A stretch of DNA of 17,370 bases, taken from NCBI GenBank assembly GCA_021784255.1, contig JAJXSZ010000029.1, positions 1-17,370 on the forward strand, written 5' to 3'. The DNA comes from Pseudomonadota bacterium (GTDB taxonomy: Bacteria; Pseudomonadota; Alphaproteobacteria; Acetobacterales; Acetobacteraceae). The notes beneath the pieces were generated by a model that did no database searches, was not told where the DNA came from, and saw nothing but the letters and a program-made list of their open reading frames with translations. Positions 9,075 through 17,353 of the stretch are shown piece by piece; positions within the stretch are counted from its first letter, which is position 1, and the number at the start of each line of letters is the position of its first letter. The position numbers and the translations under genes were made by a program.

Positions 9075-9473
9075 GCGGTACTCATCGGGGACCGGGATCG
9101 AGCGGCCCGTCGAGCGGGAGATGAAGACACTGGCGAGCTCGCCCTCGTAGACGACGCGTTCGCCAACCCGCCCGGTCACCGCGAACGTCAACGAGGAGCG
9201 GCCGAGCTTGGCGACGCGCACCTCGGTTGCCAGCGTGTCGCGCGGCGTGATCGGGGAACGGAACTCCACCGCCACGCGCACGAAGGGCGTGCCGATACCG
9301 CGATCGATGTTGAGCTCGTACCAATCCGTGCCGAGCCGCGCACGAAACCAGGCATCGATCGCCTCGAGCGCGAATTCGACGATGCGGCCGGTCCAGGCAA
9401 TGCCGGCAGCATCGGTGTCGGCGAAACGCACCTGGCAGGTGTGGATATGAGTCACGGCAGAGCTGGTGTCCAT
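9060..9473 (-). CDS. 4HBT-type acyl-CoA thioesterase of the box operon
   Basis: A 137-residue hot-dog-fold thioesterase. VRFADTDAAGIAWTGRIVEF (15-34) is the 4-hydroxybenzoyl-CoA thioesterase motif, with D21 the probable catalytic acid, and VAVEFRSPITPRDTL (67-81) is the usual second strand pair. It hydrolyses an acyl-CoA to the free acid and CoA. The start ATG shares one base with the boxA stop (TGATG), so it is the translationally coupled last gene of the operon. In the phenylacetyl-CoA pathway a thioesterase rescues CoA from dead-end intermediates; a similar safety role on benzoyl-CoA or its epoxide is the natural inference. The substrate itself is not visible. Confidence 0.85.
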   Translation of the reverse strand: MDTSSAVTHIHTCQVRFADTDAAGIAWTGRIVEFALEAIDAWFRARLGTDWYELNIDRGIGTPFVRVAVEFRSPITPRDTLATEVRVAKLGRSSLTFAVTGRVGERVVYEGELASVFISRSTGRSIPVPDEYRAKLA

Positions 9474-10672
9474 CAGTAGGTCTCGGCGTGGAAACGGCCA
9501 TCCGCGCGCATGGCCGCGCGCAGCTCCGGCCAGTCGAAGCCCGCATCGCCGCCGATGGCACTGAACGCCTCGTCGACTCCCGCCTCCAGCCCCTTGAGCC
9601 CGCAGAGAAAGACATGCGTCGCCGGACGACGCAGCAGATCCGCGAGCTCCGCGGCGCGCGCCGCCATCCGGTGCTGGACATATTCGCGCTTCTGGCCCGG
9701 CAGGCGCGAGAACACGAGTTCCTGTTCCAGCAGGGCTTTTGGCACTTTCTGCAACGGGCCGAAATACGGCAGTTCCTGCGGCGTCCGCGCGCCAAAAAAG
9801 AGCCACAGCCGAGCCGGACCGCGATGCGCCAGGCGGCGGCGGTGTTCGGTAAAACCCCGGAATGGTGCCGCGCCGGTGCCGGTGCAGATCATCAGAATGT
9901 CCGCGGCCGGATCGTCGGGCATCAGGAACGTGGCGCCGAACGGGCCGGTTACGGCAACCTGATCGCCTTTGCGCAGGTCGCACATATAGTTGGAGGCGAC
10001 GCCGCGGAACGTGCTGCCATCCGGCCGCCGCTCGGCAACGCGCTTGACCGTAAGCGCGAGATTGTTCGTGTTGGGCCGCTCGCCGTCGCGCGGCGAGGCG
10101 ATGGAATAGAGCCGCATCGCGTGCGGTCGGCCCGCCGCGTCGACGCCGGGCGGTGTGATGCCGATGCTCTGCCCCTCCAGGACCGGGAATGGCGTCGCGC
10201 CGAAATCGAGGATGATGTGACGCACGTCCGATTCCGCGTCGGCGGCGGTGATGCGGAAATTGCCTGTCACGGTCGCGACCGCGGGGTTGGCGCGGTTGTG
10301 CAGGTTGACGCGCGGCTTGGCGGCCGACGCGGGAGCCTTGGCGTAGCCGCCGGCACGCCGGTGTGCCTCGGCCAACAGGGCCGCGGCCTCATCGTCCAGC
10401 GCGTCGATCGTTTCGACGTCGGGGGCGGCTGGCGGCAGTTCCGTCCAGGAGAACTGCTCCGTCACCGAAAATGGCTGCTCGACCTTGCGCCAATTGTCGA
10501 TCGAGCCTGTCGGGCAAGGCGTGATGCAATCCATGCAGGCGTTGCAGATCGACGGATCCACGACGTAGTTGTTCTCGTCGTGGGTGATCGCCCCGATCGG
10601 GCAGGTCGCCTCGCAGGTGTTGCAGCGGATGCAGATCTCGGGATCGATCAGATGCTGCCTGATGGAACCCAC
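9473..10672 (-). CDS. boxA: Benzoyl-CoA 2,3-epoxidase reductase component BoxA
   Basis: A 399-residue iron-sulfur flavoprotein that transfers electrons from NADPH to the di-iron epoxidase BoxB in the aerobic benzoyl-CoA pathway. The N-terminal domain carries two [4Fe-4S] ferredoxin motifs (C14, C17, C20, C24 and C43, C46, C49, C53). A ferredoxin-NADP reductase domain follows, with FAD-binding RLYS (187-190), VTGPFGATFLMP (241-252), nucleotide-binding CTGTGAAPFRG (263-273) and the terminal HVFLCGLKG (353-361). A less conserved Ala/Pro linker (about 80-125) joins the two. RQHLIDPEICIRC is characteristic of BoxA. The start is GTG at 10672, supported by a well-spaced GGAGG. It lies 103 bases downstream of boxB with a perfect hairpin between, and overlaps the thioesterase start. 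Confidence 0.95.
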   Translation of the reverse strand: MGSIRQHLIDPEICIRCNTCEATCPIGAITHDENNYVVDPSICNACMDCITPCPTGSIDNWRKVEQPFSVTEQFSWTELPPAAPDVETIDALDDEAAALLAEAHRRAGGYAKAPASAAKPRVNLHNRANPAVATVTGNFRITAADAESDVRHIILDFGATPFPVLEGQSIGITPPGVDAAGRPHAMRLYSIASPRDGERPNTNNLALTVKRVAERRPDGSTFRGVASNYMCDLRKGDQVAVTGPFGATFLMPDDPAADILMICTGTGAAPFRGFTEHRRRLAHRGPARLWLFFGARTPQELPYFGPLQKVPKALLEQELVFSRLPGQKREYVQHRMAARAAELADLLRRPATHVFLCGLKGLEAGVDEAFSAIGGDAGFDWPELRAAMRADGRFHAETY

Positions 10673-10680
10673 GCCAAGAA

Positions 10681-10685
10681 CCTCC
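10681..10685 (-). promoter_or_regulatory. boxA: Ribosome binding site for the GTG start of boxA
   Basis: GGAGG on the minus strand sits 8 bases before the GTG at 10672. It decides that start and lies 5 bases beyond the foot of the intergenic hairpin. Confidence 0.6.
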
Positions 10686-10690
10686 AGTTA

Positions 10691-10717
10691 GGGACGCGGG
10701 TCTCATACCCGCGTCCC
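10691..10717 (-). promoter_or_regulatory. Perfect 11-bp hairpin between boxB and boxA
   Basis: GGGACGCGGGT (10691-10701) and ACCCGCGTCCC (10707-10717) are perfect inverse complements around a 5-base loop. In the box mRNA the stem ends just 5 bases before the boxA ribosome binding site and starts about 60 bases after the boxB stop. No T-run follows, so a plain terminator is unlikely. Plausible roles are a processing or stability stem that sets boxB and boxA levels apart, or control of boxA translation. Confidence 0.55.
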
Positions 10718-10775
10718 CGTTCATCTCCGGCCAACGGCCTGCGCGCCCGCCGCGCTCCCGGCAGGGCCCGGGATC

Positions 10776-12179
<1,404 letters not shown>

Positions 12180-12189
12180 CGGGTTTCTC

Positions 12190-13854
12190 CTATACGCGTT
12201 CGCGGTCGTAGGTCGGTTTCAGACCGGTTCCGTAACGTTTTAGCGCTCCTGCCTCGCCAACCGCATTGGGTCGCTGGAAAACCCAGTTCTGCCAGGCGGT
12301 AAGGCGGCCGAAGATGCGCGTCTCCATGGTCTCGGGGCCGGCGAAGCGCAGGTTGGCCTCCATCGCGGTGAGCGCATCCGGCGAGAAGGACGCGCGCTCC
12401 TCCAGGATCTGGCGTACTTCGTCGCCCCAATCGACTTCATCGAAGACCTGCGTCACCAGACCGAGGGATTCCGCCGCCTCCGCATCGAGGTTGCGGCCGA
12501 TGGCCGCGCGCGCCGCGTCCACGCTTTCGGGTTCGCCGAGGAAACGGGTGGCCAGCCGCGTCAGGCCGTTGGCCATCGGATAGGCGCCGAAATTGAGCGG
12601 CGACAGGGCGATGGCGGTCGCGCGATTGTCGCCCGCGCGCGTCCCGCTCAGCATCACCGCGCGATCCGCCGCGAAAAGGATCTCAGCCAGCGTGCCGGCA
12701 AAACACGACCCAGGCTCGGCCAGCGCGATGACCGAACGGGCGGTAAGGTCGAGCCGCTTGAGTGTCCGACGCCAGAGCAGCCGGATTTCACGTACCAGCC
12801 AGTCGGTCCTGCAGGTTTCGAGCAGTTCGTCAGCGGCCAGCACCGGCGCGATGTCGCCCTCGGCGGCGATGGTGAGCAAACCCAGCTCCGGCTCGTTGAA
12901 GCGCAGATGCAGCAGCGCATCGTCGAGTTCGCGGGCAAGGGCGAGCGGCCAGAACGCCGCACCTTCGCGGTGAATGCCGGTGAGATCGGTGGGCAATGAG
13001 CCCGGACCGCGCAGCAGGATATGCGCGCGGCGGGCGGCGCGGTCCATCGTGACAGTAACATAACGATAAGCCAGGCTGTCCGCGGTTTCCTTTCGCTCCA
13101 GCGGGGGCAACGCGATGCCCTGCGCCACCACCGGGCGATCCGATGTCTCGGCAAGCGCGCGCGCCCGCGCGGCGACCCCTTCTTCCCAGCGCGAAGGCGG
13201 GATCGTTTCGTCCACGAGCCGCCAGGCGACGGCGCGCCGGCCGCCGACCCCCTCCTCCTTCGAGCAGAACAGATCGGCGAGATCGCGGCGGACCCGGCGC
13301 TTGTCGGTGAGGCGCGTGAGGCCGCCGGTGCCCGGCAGGACCGCGAGCAGCGGCGTCTCCGGCAATGCGACCGTCGAGCGACGGTCGTCGATGAGCAGGA
13401 TGCGATCCGCTGCCATGGCGATCTCGTAGCCGCCGCCCGCACAGGCGCCGGAGACCGCGGCGATCCAGGTCTGGCCGGATAGCGCGCTTGCTTCCTCGAT
13501 GGCGCAGCGCGTTTCGTTGGTGAACTTGCAGAAATTGACCTTGTGCTGGTGCGTCGCCCTGGCGAGCATACGGATGTTCGCCCCGGCACAGAACACGCCC
13601 GGCTTGCCCGAGCGAAGGACGACGACGCGCACCGTCGGATGCTCGAAGCGTAGCCGTGTCATCGCGTCCGCAAGCTCGATATCGACCGAGAGATCGTACG
13701 AGTTGAGCTTCAGCTCCACGTCCGGCAGCAATCCGGCGTTGGGATTCACGTCCATGATGAGCGTGGCGACCGGTCCGTCCACCTCGAGGCGCCAGTGGCG
13801 CCAGCGCTGCGGGTCCGTGCGGCAGTCGATGCGCGGCATTTCGGCATAGGGCAT
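12190..13854 (-). CDS. boxC: 2,3-epoxybenzoyl-CoA dihydrolase BoxC
   Basis: A 554-residue crotonase-superfamily enzyme that opens the ring of 2,3-epoxybenzoyl-CoA with two waters, releasing formate and 3,4-dehydroadipyl-CoA semialdehyde. The N-terminal half is an enoyl-CoA hydratase-like domain: VFCAGANI (87-94) and SGACAGGGYEIAMAADR (135-151) supply the oxyanion hole, and PETPLLAVLPGTGGLTRL (165-182) the following loop. The long BoxC-specific C-terminal half carries a second crotonase-like region. Length about 550 is normal for BoxC and twice that of ordinary hydratases. The start at 13854 has AAGGA about 12 bases upstream; M6 at 13839 is a weaker alternative. It is 10 bases upstream of boxB and 26 bases downstream of the alpha/beta hydrolase, whose 3' end holds a promoter-like sequence. 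Confidence 0.95.
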   Translation of the reverse strand: MPYAEMPRIDCRTDPQRWRHWRLEVDGPVATLIMDVNPNAGLLPDVELKLNSYDLSVDIELADAMTRLRFEHPTVRVVVLRSGKPGVFCAGANIRMLARATHQHKVNFCKFTNETRCAIEEASALSGQTWIAAVSGACAGGGYEIAMAADRILLIDDRRSTVALPETPLLAVLPGTGGLTRLTDKRRVRRDLADLFCSKEEGVGGRRAVAWRLVDETIPPSRWEEGVAARARALAETSDRPVVAQGIALPPLERKETADSLAYRYVTVTMDRAARRAHILLRGPGSLPTDLTGIHREGAAFWPLALARELDDALLHLRFNEPELGLLTIAAEGDIAPVLAADELLETCRTDWLVREIRLLWRRTLKRLDLTARSVIALAEPGSCFAGTLAEILFAADRAVMLSGTRAGDNRATAIALSPLNFGAYPMANGLTRLATRFLGEPESVDAARAAIGRNLDAEAAESLGLVTQVFDEVDWGDEVRQILEERASFSPDALTAMEANLRFAGPETMETRIFGRLTAWQNWVFQRPNAVGEAGALKRYGTGLKPTYDRERV

Positions 13855-13879
13855 GGGGTGCTGTCCTTCCGGCTGTTGC

Positions 13880-13908
13880 GCTATAATGCCGATATTTTAG
13901 GTGTGCAA
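13880..13908 (-). promoter_or_regulatory. Candidate promoter for boxCBA inside the hydrolase 3' end
   Basis: On the minus strand TTGCAC (13908-13903) and TATAGC (13885-13880) are separated by exactly 17 bases. They match the sigma-70 consensus at 3 and 4 of 6 positions. The predicted start of transcription lies near 13873, just before the boxC ribosome binding site. The patch is strikingly AT-rich against its surroundings. It also contains TGCA, the core of operators described for BzdR/BoxR regulators of benzoate genes, though only one clear copy is present. Confidence 0.4.
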
Positions 13909-14690
13909 GAAATATAATGCGCAGTCAGGAAGCGCTCGATGGCCTCCAGTGTCGCCTCCGCCGCCTCGAGGTGGGGTGCATGGGCGCCATCCACGACCGC
14001 GATCTCGACCGGGCCGGGAGCGCGCTCGGCGAGGAAGCGCGCGTGCGCGATGGTGCCGTATTGATCCCGGGTGCCCTGAACGACCAGGGCCGGGCCAGGC
14101 ATGGAGCGGCATTCCGCGTCCAGATACAGCGCCTCGGGAAACCCCGGGTCGAGCCAGGCATCGTGCCAGAACCGGAAAACCGTGTCCGGATCGAGGTGGT
14201 GGCGCGCCAGGCGCGGGCGCAGCTCGCCATAGCGCTGGCCGATCGCACGTATCGAGCTGACGGAAACGTCCTCGACGAAGAAGTGCGGCGCGATCAGGAC
14301 GCGCGCCGCGATGCGTTCGTCGCGCGCCAGCGCCGCGATGGTGCCGCCGTCCGAGTGGCCGACGAGCGTGCACCGGCCGATGCCGGCCGCGTCCAGCAGT
14401 CGCGGCAGCAGGGCGGCTTCGCGCTGCATGTAGTCGAGCGGCGCCGGCAGACGCGCCGGTGTCGACCGCCCGTAGCCGCGGCGCGACCAGACGAACACGC
14501 CAAGCCCGGTGCGGGCCGCGAGATGGCGCGGGAAATCCCGCCAGAGAGAGACGCTGCCGAGGCCCTCGTGCAGCAGCACCAGGCCGGGGTTTTCGCCCCA
14601 GACCATCGCCTCCAGCGTCGCATCGCCAAGGGTCACCCGATGCGTTGCGTCCGCGGGGGGGCTAGCATGCATAAGGACGTCCCGTGTCAT
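13881..14690 (-). CDS. Alpha/beta-fold hydrolase of the box operon
   Basis: A 269-residue serine hydrolase with an intact triad: nucleophile elbow GHSDGG (S113), acid in VVQGTRDQYG (D209) and base in GAHAPHLE (H240). HEGLGSVSLWRDFP (41-54) is the oxyanion region, and WSRRGYGRS (68-76) precedes the lid. Alpha/beta hydrolases of this look occur with box genes in other bacteria and have been proposed as lactone or ester hydrolases; the true substrate is unknown. Starts at 14690 and 14672 are both possible: the second has GGGACG upstream, the first leaves only 24 bases to the divergent MBL gene. The last twelve residues (HYISCTPKISAL) are encoded by an AT-rich stretch that doubles as the likely boxC promoter, so the tail is probably not conserved. 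It is first in the presumed operon. Confidence 0.85.
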   Translation of the reverse strand: MTRDVLMHASPPADATHRVTLGDATLEAMVWGENPGLVLLHEGLGSVSLWRDFPRHLAARTGLGVFVWSRRGYGRSTPARLPAPLDYMQREAALLPRLLDAAGIGRCTLVGHSDGGTIAALARDERIAARVLIAPHFFVEDVSVSSIRAIGQRYGELRPRLARHHLDPDTVFRFWHDAWLDPGFPEALYLDAECRSMPGPALVVQGTRDQYGTIAHARFLAERAPGPVEIAVVDGAHAPHLEAAEATLEAIERFLTAHYISCTPKISAL

Positions 14691-14700
14691 CGCCTGAGCC

Positions 14701-14710
14701 TGCTATAGCA
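14701..14710. promoter_or_regulatory. Palindromic TGCTATAGCA in the divergent gap
   Basis: TGCTATAGCA is its own inverse complement and lies in the 24-base gap between the hydrolase and MBL starts. On each strand it reads as an extended -10 (TG, one base, TATAGC), the same hexamer seen before boxC. Transcription would begin at or within about five bases of either ATG, giving leaderless or very short leaders. No good -35 is visible on either side, so an operator is an alternative reading. Confidence 0.35.
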
Positions 14711-14714
14711 AACC

Positions 14715-15740
14715 ATGGACGCTAGCATCGCATCCCTTGACTTCCCCGTCCCCGAGGCGCCCGCCCCCGGCAGCGTGACCGCGATCGCCCCCGGGGTGCG
14801 GTGGCTGCGGCTGGCGCTGCCGTTCGCGCTCGACCATGTGAATATCTACCTGATCGCCGATGGCGAGGGCGAGGCGGTGCTCGACACCGGCATCGCCGAC
14901 GAGCCCACACGCGCGGTTTGGGAGACGCTGCTTTCCGGCGGCCTGCGGCCGACGCGGCTGATCCTCACCCATTTCCACCCGGACCATATCGGCCTCGCGA
15001 ACTGGCTCGTCGGGCGCTGTGGCATCAATGTCTCCATGCCGCTCACCGAATATCTGTTCGCGCAGCACCTGACGCACAACCGCGAGGCGCTCGGCTCGCC
15101 CACCCACCATGATTTCTACACCAGGAACGGCCTGCCGGAGACGGAAGCGGCGCTGCTGATGGGCCGCGGCCACCATTATCTCCGGATGACGACCGGGTTG
15201 CCGCCGATGTTCCGCCGGCTGCGCGCCGGCGAGACGCTGCGGCTCGCCGAGCGTTCGCTGCAGGTGTTCACCGGCGGCGGGCATGCGCCGGAGCAGGCCA
15301 TGCTGTGGGACCGCGGTGGCAGTCTGTTTTTCGCCGCGGACCAGGTCCTGGCGAAGATTTCGCCCAACATCAGCGTCTGGCCGCAGGAACCCGACGCGGA
15401 TCCGCTCGGACTCTACCTCGAATCGCTGGCCGCGCTGCGCGCTGCGATCCCCGCCGATGTGCTGGTGCTGCCGGCGCATAATCTGCCATTCCGCGGCCTG
15501 CACGAGCGGCTGGGGCAGCTCGCGGACCACCACCAGGCTCGCTGCGATGCCGTGGCCAGGGCCTGCGCCGAGGCGCCGCGGACGGTCTACGAGCTCATCG
15601 CGTTCATGTTCCACCGCAAGCTCGACGCGCACCAGACCGGCTTCGCCTTCGGCGAGGCGATGGCGCACGTGAACTACATGGTCACGCGCGGCGACCTGGT
15701 CATGGTGCCGGGCGACGTGCGGCGATTCCGCCTGGCGTAA
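14715..15740 (+). CDS. MBL-fold metallo-hydrolase
   Basis: A 341-residue metallo-beta-lactamase-fold hydrolase with all metal ligands present: THFHPDHIG (H86, H88, D90, H91), GGGHAPEQ (H190), FAADQVL (D209) and LPAHN (H255). The core spans about 25-265. A C-terminal helical, winged-helix-like extension (about 270-341) resembles that of the LACTB2/hydroxyacylglutathione hydrolase-like branch, whose members hydrolyse thioesters, esters, phosphodiesters or RNA. The start at 14715 is the only ATG near the divergent hydrolase; no good ribosome binding site precedes it, in line with a leaderless message. Divergent pairing with the box operon hints at shared control, but no biochemical link is visible. 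No signal peptide, so cytosolic. Confidence 0.88.
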   Translation: MDASIASLDFPVPEAPAPGSVTAIAPGVRWLRLALPFALDHVNIYLIADGEGEAVLDTGIADEPTRAVWETLLSGGLRPTRLILTHFHPDHIGLANWLVGRCGINVSMPLTEYLFAQHLTHNREALGSPTHHDFYTRNGLPETEAALLMGRGHHYLRMTTGLPPMFRRLRAGETLRLAERSLQVFTGGGHAPEQAMLWDRGGSLFFAADQVLAKISPNISVWPQEPDADPLGLYLESLAALRAAIPADVLVLPAHNLPFRGLHERLGQLADHHQARCDAVARACAEAPRTVYELIAFMFHRKLDAHQTGFAFGEAMAHVNYMVTRGDLVMVPGDVRRFRLA

Positions 15741-15741
15741 G

Positions 15742-15791
15742 CTGGGCCTTCTGCCCGGCCGTTCGCGATCGCCCGCCTCGTCGTTGCGGGC
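15742..15791 (+). terminator. Tandem hairpins after the MBL gene
   Basis: CTGGGC/GCCCGG (15742-15758, one G-T pair, 5-base loop) begins directly after the stop. GCCCGC (15771-15776) then pairs with GCGGGC (15786-15791) around a 9-base loop and is followed by the T/C-rich AGTTTCCTCTTCCC. The second is a plausible intrinsic terminator separating MBL from the next gene. Confidence 0.45.
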
Positions 15792-15839
15792 AGTTTCCTC
15801 TTCCCATAGTCTCGCCACACCAACGACGGGAGCATCCCG

Positions 15840-16442
15840 ATGAGCCTGACCTACAAGGGCATCACGCCCGTGCGCTCGGTCGATACCCGCAGGCTGCAGA
15901 GCCAGACGCCGGTGGCCGGCACGACCTGGAAAGTGACGGGCGGCAAGGTCAGCGTCGGCACCAAAGGCGATCCCGGCATCTGCATGACGCTCGTCTGTTT
16001 CTGGCTCTCGCGGCTTATCGAAGGCGAGCCCGTCACCTCCGTCAGCGACTTCCCCAGTTCGTTCCAACTCTCGATCGCCCAGTCGGCCTATGAGTTCAAA
16101 AGGGCCAAGGCCGACGAAATGATCATGCAACGGTTCGGTGTCGAAGCGAACTTCCACACCGTCAAGAAAGCGAAGTGGTATATGTGGGGGAAGAAGCGGC
16201 TGCAGCAGATCGCTGCCGCAACGACCGCTCGCGCTGGCTACTATCTGTTCGGAGCCGCCGGCGAAGGGGCACACGCGCTCGGGATCCGCACCCTCGGCGC
16301 GATTCAGTTCTTCGATCCCAACGAAGGGATCCTCACATTCACCTCGGCGCGGGATCTGGCGACCTGGCTGCCACCTTACATGTACGAGGAATATCCCGAT
16401 CTCCGGGCGGAAGTCGAACTCTTCGGGGTGGGCGCCAGCTGA
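15840..16442 (+). CDS. Uncharacterised protein with C58 (YopT/AvrPphB)-like Cys-His-Asp layout
   Basis: A 200-residue protein I do not recognise as any named family. ATG at 15840 has GGGAG 8 bases upstream, so the start is firm. Three blocks stand out: GDPGICMTLVCFWLSRLIEG (43-62), with C48 at the head of a hydrophobic helix; GEGAHALGIR (141-150), with H145; and IQFFDPNEGILTF (155-167), with D159. A Cys at the start of a helix, His-Ala about 100 residues later and F-D-P-N-x-G about 15 residues beyond that is the layout of papain-like C58 proteases such as YopT and AvrPphB. Between lies a basic, helix-prone segment (85-130, with KKAKWYMWGKKR). There is no signal peptide or membrane span. The gene stands alone between an apparent terminator and a convergent neighbour. 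The protease reading is inference from motif order; a non-catalytic relative is possible. Confidence 0.75.
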   Translation: MSLTYKGITPVRSVDTRRLQSQTPVAGTTWKVTGGKVSVGTKGDPGICMTLVCFWLSRLIEGEPVTSVSDFPSSFQLSIAQSAYEFKRAKADEMIMQRFGVEANFHTVKKAKWYMWGKKRLQQIAAATTARAGYYLFGAAGEGAHALGIRTLGAIQFFDPNEGILTFTSARDLATWLPPYMYEEYPDLRAEVELFGVGAS

Positions 16443-16534
16443 GCTCGCGCCAGGCGCGCACCAGCCGCGCCACCGTTTGCCGATGGCTCCAGACGGGAGC
16501 GTGCGAGCGCGCCTGCCCCGACGGGCGCGGGAAC

Positions 16535-17353
16535 CTACACCACCCCGTACGCCTGAAACCAGGCCATCGCGCGCGCCCAGGCATCTTTTGCGTCTTTCGC
16601 GACGTAACTCGGCCGGTAGTCGGCATGGAAGCCATGGCCGGCATCCGCATAGTAGACGATCTCCACCGCCTGCCCGGCGGCACGCGCCCTGGCGGCTGCG
16701 GCCTCGACATCGGCCCGCTTGATTGAGGGATCCTTGCCCCCGTAAAGGCCGAGCAGCGGGCAATGCAGGTAGCCGGCCAGCTCCAGCGCGGTGTCCGGCT
16801 GCACCGGATTCGTCGGCGTGCTGACCGGGCCATAAAACGCGACCGCCGCACGCAGGGCGCGGTTGTGCTCGGCATAGAGCCAGGTGGTGCGACCGCCGCG
16901 GCAGAACCCGATCACGCCCAGTCGCTTCGCATCACCGCCGTTGGCTTCCGCCCAGACCACGGCGGCATCCAGATCGGACAGCATCTGTGCGTCCGGCGTC
17001 GCCGCGACGATCGCGAAGATCTTCTTGACGTCGGAGATTTTGCCGAGGTCGCCCGAGCGCGCGTAGATGTCGGGCGCCACCGCCATCTTGCCGAGTTTGG
17101 CGAGGCGCCGGCAGACATCCATGATGTAGTGGTGGACGCCGAAGACTTCCTCGTTGACGAGCACCAGGGGGAACGGTCCCGAACCGTCGGGCCGCGCGAA
17201 ATAGGCCGGCATGTGACCGTCCGCGGTCCGGACCTCGACGTCGCCGGTCACCAGGCCCTGGGTGTCGGTCGTGATGGTCTGCGCCTCGACGCGGGCGGTC
17301 GCCAGCGTCAGCCCCGCGGTGAAGCCGCCCGTCAGCAGCCCCCGGCGCGCCAT
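16535..17353 (-). CDS. Dienelactone hydrolase family protein, exported
   Basis: About 272 residues of an alpha/beta hydrolase of the dienelactone hydrolase type. It has the cysteine nucleophile in GFCRGG (C151), the acid in YGGKDPSIK (D208) and the base in DAGHGFHAD (H240), plus NEEVFGVHHYI (67-77), whose Glu corresponds to the activating glutamate of DLH. Residues 1-24 form an export signal: RRGLLTGGF, a hydrophobic stretch and EAQ, Tat-like in character. The start at 17353 is the first visible ATG, but the frame is still open to the window edge (reading L-H-R-Y-P before it), and no ribosome binding site can be seen, so the true start may lie beyond. Such periplasmic DLH proteins are common in alphaproteobacteria and mostly uncharacterised. 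It is convergent with the C58-like gene; the 92 bases between hold only short GC stems. Confidence 0.85.
   Translation of the reverse strand: MARRGLLTGGFTAGLTLATARVEAQTITTDTQGLVTGDVEVRTADGHMPAYFARPDGSGPFPLVLVNEEVFGVHHYIMDVCRRLAKLGKMAVAPDIYARSGDLGKISDVKKIFAIVAATPDAQMLSDLDAAVVWAEANGGDAKRLGVIGFCRGGRTTWLYAEHNRALRAAVAFYGPVSTPTNPVQPDTALELAGYLHCPLLGLYGGKDPSIKRADVEAAAARARAAGQAVEIVYYADAGHGFHADYRPSYVAKDAKDAWARAMAWFQAYGVV

Noticed and set aside
13882..13918. Two perfect TATAAT hexamers on the plus strand as promoters
   Set aside because: No plus-strand gene begins within 800 bases and no matching -35 was found. They are better explained as part of the AT-rich island serving boxC, although an antisense transcript is not excluded.
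16443..16534. Terminator between the C58-like gene and the dienelactone hydrolase gene
   Set aside because: Only short 5-6-bp GC stems with sizeable loops and no T-run are present. In DNA this GC-rich such stems are expected by chance.
14703..16763. Long minus-strand open frame opposite the MBL and C58-like genes
   Set aside because: It crosses two supported plus-strand genes and their intergenic hairpins, and has Arg/Gly-rich composition with no recognisable motifs.
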